This document shows, piece after piece, positions 7,087 through 12,286 of a DNA stretch of 13,113 bases. Under the pieces are notes generated by a model that made no database searches, was not told the DNA's origin, and saw nothing but the letters and a program-made list of their open reading frames with translations. Source of the DNA: Bacillota bacterium (lineage in GTDB: Bacteria > Bacillota > Clostridia > Peptostreptococcales > Anaerovoracaceae); assembly GCA_017431395.1 (NCBI GenBank), contig JAFRLD010000198.1, positions 1-13,113 of the forward strand, read 5' to 3'. The position numbers were made by a program, and so were the translations under genes. Positions within the stretch are counted from its first letter, which is position 1. The number at the start of each line of letters is the position of its first letter.

Positions 7087-7815
7087 ATGAAAACCTTACT
7101 CACCGAGAAGAGCATCAGAGACATCATCGCGCAGGGTGGCAAAACCGTATGTATCGACGATAATACGATCGTTACTCCGGCAGCGAAAGACGCCATCAAG
7201 TATGAGGGACTGGAAGTCATAGACGGCAGCGCGCCATGTGCGGCTCCGGTCACGACCTGTTCTGCCGCGGTAGGCGTTCCGACGGCTACCATGTCGGCGT
7301 CCGTACCGGCTGCGGAACCAGCTCCGGCAGCTCCGGCAGCTCCGGCAGCAGGCGGTGAAGCCCTGAATACCGAGATGATCTATAATGCTCTGAAGAAGAT
7401 GACGGAACAGGGCCTCCTGAACGGATTCTTCGACAATGCCGCGGCGGCAGCGGATGCACCGTACACAGCTGAGCACGCGAACGGATTCAAGCTTGTACGC
7501 GGCGGCGGGATCAAGATGGAAGTTCTGGAACTGGATAACCCGGCCGACAACGGCAAGGTCCAGTATCAGGAACTGATCGGCGCAGATGTTGACAGCGCTA
7601 TGAACGCCGGCTTCATGACAGTAGATCAGTGCACATTCCCATGGGATGTAGAGCCACAGGAGATCTACTACGTTGTAGAAGGCAATATGACCGTCACGGT
7701 CGAAGGTGTGCCGCACACGGCATACCCTGGAGACTGCCTGTTCATTCAGAAGGGCTCCAAGGTCACATTCAGTAGTGGAAATACCAGATGTAAGGTATTC
7801 TATTGCACATATTGA
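7087..7815 (+). CDS. eutQ: EutQ-like protein: EutT/EutQ N-terminal module, Ala/Pro linker, helix, cupin
   Basis: The C-terminal part (about 135-242) is a EutQ-type cupin, including WDVEPQEIYYVVEGNMTVTVEGVPHTAYPGDCLFIQKGSKVTF. EutQ of Salmonella has been reported to have acetate kinase activity, which would complete the acetyl phosphate to ATP step after PduL; the enzymatic role here is inference. Residues 1-47 resemble the start of the EutT-like protein in this window and of EutQ itself. Residues 50-90 are a low-complexity Ala/Pro linker, and 93-112 form an amphipathic helix like an encapsulation peptide. At 242 residues it is close to EutQ length. An AAGGATG ribosome binding site lies upstream of the ATG. 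Without a search I cannot exclude a different cupin family. Confidence 0.82.
   Translation: MKTLLTEKSIRDIIAQGGKTVCIDDNTIVTPAAKDAIKYEGLEVIDGSAPCAAPVTTCSAAVGVPTATMSASVPAAEPAPAAPAAPAAGGEALNTEMIYNALKKMTEQGLLNGFFDNAAAAADAPYTAEHANGFKLVRGGGIKMEVLELDNPADNGKVQYQELIGADVDSAMNAGFMTVDQCTFPWDVEPQEIYYVVEGNMTVTVEGVPHTAYPGDCLFIQKGSKVTFSSGNTRCKVFYCTY
7363..7422 (+). other. Putative internal encapsulation peptide in the EutQ-like protein
   Basis: Residues 93-112 (LNTEMIYNALKKMTEQGLLN) have the spaced Ile/Leu/Met pattern of BMC encapsulation helices. An Ala/Pro linker lies on the N-terminal side and an Ala-rich stretch (AAAAADAP) on the C-terminal side. Such helices normally sit at a protein end; between two domains is less usual. 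Confidence 0.5.
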
Positions 7816-7864
7816 TCGTTACTAAACACGTTAAACAAAATTCAGGAGTAAAGGAGAATTTACA

Positions 7865-8167
7865 ATGAAAGCACTTGGATTTATCGAAACTAGAGGTCTG
7901 GTACCTGCAATCGAAAGCGCCGACGCTATGCTGAAGGCGGCAGAGGTTACTCTCGTAGAGAGAACATTCGTTAAAGGCGGTCTGGTAACGATCACCATCG
8001 CAGGTGACGTTGCAGCTTGCAAGGCATCCGTCGACGCAGCAGCAGCAGCTGTTATGAGAATGGGCGGAGAGATCATATCCACACACGTTATTCCTCGTCC
8101 GCATGAAACGCTGGATGGACTCATCGTCAAGCATGTCAAAGAAGACGATGAAGAGGAGGATGATTAG
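7865..8167 (+). CDS. Hexameric BMC shell protein (BMC-H), acidic C-terminus
   Basis: Canonical single-domain BMC-H protein of PduA/EutM type: ALGFIETRGLVPAIESADAMLKAAEVTLVE, the pore-region loop FVKGGL, then [23 protein letters not shown] and IPRPHETLDGLI. The frame ends at a TAG at 8165-8167 after KEDDEEEDD, giving 100 residues. The pore loop KGGL differs from the GGGL of the second BMC-H gene at 11104. Directly downstream, one frame step away, the DNA continues to encode an acidic, Pro-rich sequence, so the true protein may be about 240 residues long. An AAAGGAG site precedes the ATG. It should be a major facet component. Confidence 0.95.
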   Translation: MKALGFIETRGLVPAIESADAMLKAAEVTLVERTFVKGGLVTITIAGDVAACKASVDAAAAAVMRMGGEIISTHVIPRPHETLDGLIVKHVKEDDEEEDD

Positions 8168-8180
8168 GCGATTCGCCTGA
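8164..8180 (+). other. Hairpin overlapping the BMC-H stop codon
   Basis: Seven-pair stem (one T-G wobble) with a 3-base loop: TTAGGCG, ATT, CGCCTGA. The TAG stop at 8165-8167 lies in the 5' arm. An AGGAGG sequence at 8154-8159 lies six bases before the stop within the coding region. Stop codon, internal Shine-Dalgarno-like sequence and hairpin together resemble parts of recoding sites, although no clear slippery heptamer is present. Confidence 0.5.
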
Positions 8181-8208
8181 TCCGGAACCCACACCACCTG
8201 AACCTAAG

Positions 8209-8592
8209 GTGAGTGCCCCGGAAAAGGCACCTGAAGCACCGGCTAAAGCGGAAGCTCCTGTTGTGACAGAGCCCGTCAAGGCTCCGGCACCGGTGAAGGA
8301 AGAGCCTCCTGTCAAGGAGGAAGCGCCTGCAAAGGCTGAGCCTAAGGCTCCCGCCAAATCCGAGAAAAAACCGGCAGATATTGAACCACCGAAGGACCGC
8401 AAGGCACTCGAAGCACTCGTTGAGAAACAGGGCGCAGACGCAGCGGTACAGGCCCTCTCGAAGGTCAAGGTCGTTGATCTGAGAGCACTGGCCAGAGAGT
8501 TCAATGGAGAATTCGGTATTGCCGGAAGAGAAATCAGAAATGCCAATAAGAAGGTACTCATCGAAGAGTTCACCAAGTTCTTCAAGAAATAA
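8209..8592 (+). CDS. Pro/Glu/Lys-rich tail plus Rho_N/SAP-like domain (likely C-terminal half of the preceding shell protein)
   Basis: Open frame of 127 codons counted from a GTG at 8209. Residues 1-60 are low-complexity Ala/Pro/Lys/Glu (APEKAPEAPAKAEAPV, repeated KEEPP/KEEAP units). Residues 64-127 form a compact helical domain with VKVVDLRALAREF and NKKVLIEEFTKFFKK, which resembles Rho_N/SAP-type helix-extended-helix modules. The GTG has no recognisable ribosome binding site. The in-frame codons just upstream (8167-8208) already encode the same kind of sequence (GDSPDPEPTPPEPK), and the frame is blocked only by a TGA at 8161-8163. So the natural start probably lies in the BMC-H gene, joined by a one-base frame change. 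Alternatives are re-initiation after the TAG, a sequencing error or a real mutation. I do not know a function for the domain. Confidence 0.6.
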   Translation: MSAPEKAPEAPAKAEAPVVTEPVKAPAPVKEEPPVKEEAPAKAEPKAPAKSEKKPADIEPPKDRKALEALVEKQGADAAVQALSKVKVVDLRALAREFNGEFGIAGREIRNANKKVLIEEFTKFFKK

Positions 8593-8645
8593 GAAGAACC
8601 GACAGACGATAGTACAATTAAGATCCAGCAAGGAGGAATCATAGT

Positions 8646-10367
8646 ATGGACAACATGGATTATGATCTTCGTTCCGTACAGGAAGTAAGAGACATGGCGC
8701 GTCTGGGACAGATCGCAACCGAACAGATCGCCACATATACAGAGGAACAGATCGACAAGATCCTGGTCAACATGGTCCGCGTGGCTGAAGAGCATGCAGT
8801 AGAACTGGCACAGATGGCTGTAGAGGAAACAGGCTTCGGTAAAGTTGCCGACAAGACCTACAAGAACCACCTGGCATCCACATTGCTGTATCAGTCCTTC
8901 AAGGACATGAAGACCTCTGGTATCATTGAAGAGGATCCGGTCAACGGGATCCTGAAGATCGCAGAGCCAGTCGGCCTGGTCATGGGTATCGTACCTTCCA
9001 CCAACCCGACATCTACCTGCATCTTCAAGTCCATGATCGCGGTCAAGGCGAGAAACGCGATCATCTTCTCGCCGCACCCATCCGCGGCGAAGTGCACGCT
9101 GAGAGCGGCACAGCTGATGGCAGACGCTGCCGTACAGGCAGGCGCCCCGGCCAATACCATCGCATGCGTCAGCATGCCGACGATGCAGGCAACCGATGAA
9201 CTGATGCATCACAAGAACGTGAAGGTCATCATCGCGACCGGCGGCCCGGGTATGGTCAAGGCAGCTTACAGCGCCGGCAAACCGGCACTGGGCGTTGGCG
9301 CCGGCAACTCTCCGGCGTACATCGAGAGAACAGCCGACGTAGCGAAGGCTGTCAGAAACATTATCACCAGCAAGAGCTTCGACTACGGCACGATCTGCGC
9401 ATCCGAGCAGTCCGTCGTATGCGAAGAGTGTAACAAAGACGCAGTCATTGCCGAGTTCAAACGGCAGGGCGGCTACTTCATGACAGAGGAAGAGACCGAG
9501 AAGGTCTGCAAGCTGCTGTTCAAGAATGGACATGCGATGAATGCCAAGTTCGTCGGCCGCAGCCCGCAGGTCATTGCGAATGCAGCTGGCATCAGCATCC
9601 CGGAAGGGACGAAAGTCCTGCTCGGACCTCAGGGCGGCGTAGGCGATGGCTATCCGCTGTCTTATGAGAAACTGACCAGCGTACTGGCCTTCTACGTCGT
9701 CAAAGACTGGAGAGAAGCATGCGACCTGTCCAAGGATCTGCTGCAGAATGGTATCGGACACACCATGAGCATCCACACAGAAGACAGAAACATGGTTCTG
9801 GAATTCTCCGCTAAACCGGCTTCCAGAATCGTAGTCAACACCGGAAGCACCATGGGCGGCGTCGGTGCCAGCACCGGCCTGGCTCCATCCTTCACACTGG
9901 GATGCGGAACCTGGGGCGGCAGCTCGGTATCCGAGAACGTAACACCGATGCACCTGGTCAACATCAAGAGAGTTGCTTACGGCATCAAGGATGTGACCAC
10001 ACTGATCCAGAACGATCCGACATGGACACATGCTGCAGAGCTCGAGAGAATCGGCGCATGCGCACCGGCAGCACCTGCTCCGGCGGCAGCTCCGGCACCG
10101 ACACCGGTCGCTCCGGCACCAGCTCCTGCGTATAACAATTCCGGATTCGTTTCCTACAGCCCGAGCTGTGGTGGCTGCGGCAGCGCATTCACGGCGAATG
10201 ATATCCTGAACGCGCCATCTCCGCAGGCGATCCAGAACGGCGGCGCCAGTGTACAGCCGGCAGCGGTCAACGTACCGCCGTTAGCTCCTGACATGACAAA
10301 GCCGATCGACGTACAGCAGCTGAATGCGATGATCGAGTCCATGACAAAGGCTTTGAGAGGAGAATAA
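8646..10367 (+). CDS. CoA-acylating acetaldehyde dehydrogenase (PduP/EutE/CutF type) with C-terminal encapsulation peptide
   Basis: Converts acetaldehyde, NAD+ and CoA to acetyl-CoA and NADH inside the shell. The 573-residue protein has the ALDH signature PSTNPTSTCIFKSMIAVKARNAIIFSPHP (about 117-145). The catalytic cysteine is Cys251 in FDYGTICASEQS, and the glycine-rich region ATGGPGMVKAAYSAGKPALGVGAGN precedes it. After the catalytic part (to about 470) comes an unusually long tail: an Ala/Pro linker (472-495), a short segment with CGGCGS (509-513) and ANDILNAPSPQAIQ, a second linker, and a terminal amphipathic helix, residues 555-573. AGGAGG at 8631-8636 supports ATG 8646. PduL follows one base after the stop, so acetyl-CoA is handed straight on. 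Confidence 0.94.
   Translation: MDNMDYDLRSVQEVRDMARLGQIATEQIATYTEEQIDKILVNMVRVAEEHAVELAQMAVEETGFGKVADKTYKNHLASTLLYQSFKDMKTSGIIEEDPVNGILKIAEPVGLVMGIVPSTNPTSTCIFKSMIAVKARNAIIFSPHPSAAKCTLRAAQLMADAAVQAGAPANTIACVSMPTMQATDELMHHKNVKVIIATGGPGMVKAAYSAGKPALGVGAGNSPAYIERTADVAKAVRNIITSKSFDYGTICASEQSVVCEECNKDAVIAEFKRQGGYFMTEEETEKVCKLLFKNGHAMNAKFVGRSPQVIANAAGISIPEGTKVLLGPQGGVGDGYPLSYEKLTSVLAFYVVKDWREACDLSKDLLQNGIGHTMSIHTEDRNMVLEFSAKPASRIVVNTGSTMGGVGASTGLAPSFTLGCGTWGGSSVSENVTPMHLVNIKRVAYGIKDVTTLIQNDPTWTHAAELERIGACAPAAPAPAAAPAPTPVAPAPAPAYNNSGFVSYSPSCGGCGSAFTANDILNAPSPQAIQNGGASVQPAAVNVPPLAPDMTKPIDVQQLNAMIESMTKALRGE
10308..10364 (+). other. C-terminal encapsulation peptide of the aldehyde dehydrogenase
   Basis: The last 19 residues (DVQQLNAMIESMTKALRGE) form an amphipathic helix after a Pro-rich linker, as expected for a cargo-targeting peptide that binds shell proteins from the inside. 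Confidence 0.8.
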
Positions 10368-10368
10368 T

Positions 10369-10428
10369 ATGGCACAGGATTATGAAGCATTATTGAAGCA
10401 GATCCTGGAGGCAGCAGCGGCTTACGGC
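10369..10428 (+). other. N-terminal encapsulation peptide of PduL
   Basis: Residues 1-20 form an amphipathic helix joined to the enzyme by a short Ala/Pro/Cys-rich linker (GQTCAPAACAPAPAGG). Confidence 0.8.
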
Positions 10429-11049
10429 AGCGGTCAGACATGCGCACCTGCAGCATGTGCCCCTGCTCCGGCAGGCGGCCTGGAGCCAATCCCTGTAGGC
10501 ATTTCCAACAGACACATCCATCTGTCACAGGCAGATCTGGAGACGCTGTTCGGACCCGGATATGAGCTGACGAAGATAAAAGATCTGAAGCAGCCCGGAC
10601 AGATCGCCTGCAAGGAAACCGTAACGATCGTCGGCCCGAAGGGCGCACTCGAAAAGATCCGTGTGCTCGGACCGGTCCGTAAGGCAACTCAGGTAGAACT
10701 TCTGCTGGGCGACTCCTTCAAGCTGGGGATCAAACCCCCGACAAGGATGTCCGGTGACCTGGCAGGAACACCGGGATGCACCATCGTAGGCCCGGCGGGA
10801 ACTGTTGTTTTGTCCGAAGGATGCATCGTCGCACAGAGACACATCCACATGACGGCAGCAGAGGCAGCCGCTTATGGCGTTACGAATGGTCAGATCGTCT
10901 CCATGGAGTTTGACGGACCCAGATGTGGAACACTGGGCAACGTCGCGATCAGAGCCGGCGAAGGTCATGCTCTGGAATGTCACGTCGATACAGAGGAAGC
11001 CAATGCTCTGGCGATCACCTCCAAGACGACATTCAAACTGATTAAGTAA
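10369..11049 (+). CDS. pduL: PduL-type phosphate acyltransferase with N-terminal encapsulation peptide
   Basis: Converts acetyl-CoA and phosphate to acetyl phosphate and CoA, recycling CoA within the compartment. The 226-residue protein has the two-barrel PduL layout with zinc-binding motifs ISNRHIHL (His49, His51) and VAQRHIHM (His158, His160). A third histidine is in ALECHVDTEEANA (His205), near the C-terminus. Residues 1-20 (MAQDYEALLKQILEAAAAYG) form an amphipathic helix followed by a Cys/Ala/Pro linker, the usual encapsulation peptide arrangement. An AGGAG site ends shortly before the ATG, inside the end of the aldehyde dehydrogenase gene, so the two are probably co-translated. The substrate is inferred to be acetyl-CoA from the CutC context. 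Confidence 0.95.
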   Translation: MAQDYEALLKQILEAAAAYGSGQTCAPAACAPAPAGGLEPIPVGISNRHIHLSQADLETLFGPGYELTKIKDLKQPGQIACKETVTIVGPKGALEKIRVLGPVRKATQVELLLGDSFKLGIKPPTRMSGDLAGTPGCTIVGPAGTVVLSEGCIVAQRHIHMTAAEAAAYGVTNGQIVSMEFDGPRCGTLGNVAIRAGEGHALECHVDTEEANALAITSKTTFKLIK

Positions 11050-11056
11050 AAGAACC

Positions 11057-11062
11057 TATAAT
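11057..11062 (+). promoter_or_regulatory. Possible -10 element of an internal promoter for the last BMC-H gene
   Basis: A perfect TATAAT lies 42 bases before the ATG at 11104 in the 54-base gap after pduL. The -35 region is poor (TTCAAA-like at 11032-11037, with a 19-base spacer), so this could be chance. A local promoter would fit the need for extra shell protein. Confidence 0.3.
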
Positions 11063-11103
11063 ACAGATAATCAACCGTTTTCAGAAACAGGAGGAAACTA
11101 AAA

Positions 11104-11409
11104 ATGGCAAAGTATGATGCATTAGGAATGATCGAAACCAAAGGTCTGATCGGCTCCATCGAAGCAGCAGATGCGATGGTCAAGGCTGCGAACGTTTACC
11201 TCATCGGTAAGAACTTCGTAGGCGGCGGACTGGTCACAGTTATGGTCAGAGGAGACGTAGGTGCTTGCAAGGCATCCGTTGACGCTGGTGCAGCAGCAGC
11301 ACAGAGAGTTGGAGAACTGCTCCACGCGCACGTCATTCCAAGACCGCATATCGAAGTTGAGACGATCCTGCCGGATCCGAAGAACCCGCAGAAGCCGGAT
11401 GAGGGCTAA
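11104..11409 (+). CDS. Hexameric BMC shell protein (BMC-H), second copy
   Basis: Canonical [35 protein letters not shown], the pore-region loop VGGGL, then [30 protein letters not shown] and [15 protein letters not shown]. At 101 residues it is close to PduA/EutM length, with a short Pro-rich end ([11 protein letters not shown]). It is a paralogue of the gene at 7865; both share almost identical DNA over the GACKASVDA region. A strong AGGAGG at 11089-11094 suggests high translation. It is the last gene of the compartment operon, with a terminator about 140 bases downstream. Confidence 0.96.
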   Translation: MAKYDALGMIETKGLIGSIEAADAMVKAANVYLIGKNFVGGGLVTVMVRGDVGACKASVDAGAAAAQRVGELLHAHVIPRPHIEVETILPDPKNPQKPDEG

Positions 11410-11439
11410 AGAGCTCTGAGCCGAGACTCCGAGGGATCA

Positions 11440-11465
11440 TCAGGAAGGATCAATAGATCTTCTGA
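11440..11465 (+). other. Hairpin with two bulged G bases downstream of the last shell gene
   Basis: TCAGGAAGGATC pairs with GATCTTCTGA over about ten pairs, with two single-G bulges and an AATA loop. No T-run follows. It may be a 3'-end stabilising element or chance. Confidence 0.35.
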
Positions 11466-11481
11466 TTTGATTTAAGAAATG

Positions 11482-11525
11482 ACAGGACCGCGGAGAGGCT
11501 GATGCCTCTCCGCGGGGGAACCTGT
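11482..11525 (+). other. Strong 12-bp inverted repeat without U-tract
   Basis: A perfect 12-pair stem, CCGCGGAGAGGC (11488-11499) with GCCTCTCCGCGG (11504-11515), has a TGAT loop. An outer ACAGG/CCTGT pair (11482-11486 and 11521-11525) extends it beyond an internal bulge. T-rich sequence does not follow directly, so it may block 3' exonucleases or pause polymerase rather than terminate alone. Confidence 0.75.
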
Positions 11526-11549
11526 TCCTTTGAGTGTTGATGAAAGCAT

Positions 11550-11576
11550 CGTCACGTCTTTTTGTGACGGTTTTTT
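11550..11576 (+). terminator. Rho-independent terminator of the microcompartment operon
   Basis: Stem CGTCAC/GTGACG with an 8-base T-rich loop, followed by G and a run of six T (11571-11576). It ends the operon about 140 bases after the last shell gene and separates it from the flavoprotein gene. Confidence 0.85.
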
Positions 11577-11630
11577 CACCAATCCTTTATAGTCCATAAA
11601 AGTACGATAATCATATACGATCATCGAGAT

Positions 11631-11637
11631 AAGAGGT
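11631..11637 (+). promoter_or_regulatory. Ribosome binding site that sets the flavoprotein start at ATG 11645
   Basis: AAGAGGT lies seven to eight bases before ATG 11645. The upstream GTG at 11636 overlaps this site and would add MLI, so it is not likely to be the start. Confidence 0.7.
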
Positions 11638-11644
11638 GCTAATT

Positions 11645-12190
11645 ATGGCGAAGACGATATTGGTATTGACAGGAAGCCCCAGAAAGGGCGGCAACAGCGA
11701 TCAGCTGGCGGAAGCATTCATCAGAGGCGCGCAGGGCGCCGGCAACAGCGTGCTCCGTTTTGACGCAGGAAGAAAACAGATCGGCGGATGCGTGGGATGC
11801 GGTCATTGCTTCTCAGGAGCTACACCGTGCGTCAGTCCGGACGACTTCACAGAGTTTGCCGGATACCTTCAGCAGGCGGATGCCATCGCGATCTTCACAC
11901 CGCTCTACTGGTTCAGCTGGCCGGCAGGCCTGAAATCAGCGATCGACAAAATGTTCTCGTTCTATTGCTCAGGGACAAAGACCCGGGTAAAAGAGAGCAT
12001 CCTGGTCGTCTGCGGTGAAGCAGATCAGATGGATATCTACGATCCGCTCATCAAGACCTACGAGAAGACGGCGGAGACGATCGGCTGGGAGGACAAAGGC
12101 CATATCGTTGTTCCGGCGGTCGGCGAACCGGGGGCAGTGCAGAACACGCCTGCCATCGAAGGAATGGTCAAGATCGGCACTTATTACTAA
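11645..12190 (+). CDS. Flavodoxin-fold NAD(P)H/FMN reductase, iron-sulfur flavoprotein-like
   Basis: Flavodoxin-like protein of 181 residues. The N-terminal strand and phosphate loop TILVLTGSPRKGGNSDQLAEAF (residues 4-25) bind FMN phosphate. A four-cysteine segment, Cys49, Cys52, Cys55 and Cys62 (CVGCGHCFSGATPC), fits the compact CX2CX2CX4-7C pattern of archaeal and clostridial iron-sulfur flavoproteins. TPLYWFSWPAGLKSAIDKMF is the isoalloxazine-loop region of the NADPH-dependent FMN reductase group. It probably moves electrons between ferredoxin or NAD(P)H and other acceptors. It lies beyond the operon terminator and before a flavodiiron protein, suggesting a separate redox or oxygen-stress unit. 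Substrates are unknown. Confidence 0.85.
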   Translation: MAKTILVLTGSPRKGGNSDQLAEAFIRGAQGAGNSVLRFDAGRKQIGGCVGCGHCFSGATPCVSPDDFTEFAGYLQQADAIAIFTPLYWFSWPAGLKSAIDKMFSFYCSGTKTRVKESILVVCGEADQMDIYDPLIKTYEKTAETIGWEDKGHIVVPAVGEPGAVQNTPAIEGMVKIGTYY

Positions 12191-12201
12191 ACCATTAGTT
12201 T

Positions 12202-12251
12202 CCCGGAAAATCCGGGTAATTTCCATGAGAAGCCTGCGAAAAGCGGGCTTC
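12202..12251 (+). other. Two short hairpins between the flavoprotein genes
   Basis: CCCGG/CCGGG (12202-12216) is followed by a nine-pair stem, GAAGCCTGC with GCGGGCTTC (12229-12251, one T-G pair, GAAAA loop). The sequence after it is only loosely T-rich (GATTCATATTCTG), so this could be a weak or attenuating terminator. GATTCAT is repeated at 12252-12258 and 12264-12270. Confidence 0.45.
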
Positions 12252-12286
12252 GATTCATATTCTGATTCATAGAGGGGAGAACAACT

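Noticed and set aside
8160..8180. Seven-codon frame ATG ATT AGG CGA TTC GCC TGA as a leader peptide
   Set aside because: The AGGAGG ends directly against the ATG, with no spacing for initiation, and the frame is trivial.
8136..10031. Very long minus-strand open frame (about 630 codons) opposite the shell tail and aldehyde dehydrogenase
   Set aside because: It mirrors well-supported genes, its composition is odd (rich in Cys, Asp, His and Arg) with no recognisable domain, and it ends in a poly-Ser/Gly stretch that is the antisense of the Ala/Pro/Lys-rich tail.
11606..11611. GATAAT as a -10 box for the flavoprotein gene
   Set aside because: Fits a -10 element moderately, but no believable -35 hexamer lies 16-18 bases upstream; the region is simply AT-rich.
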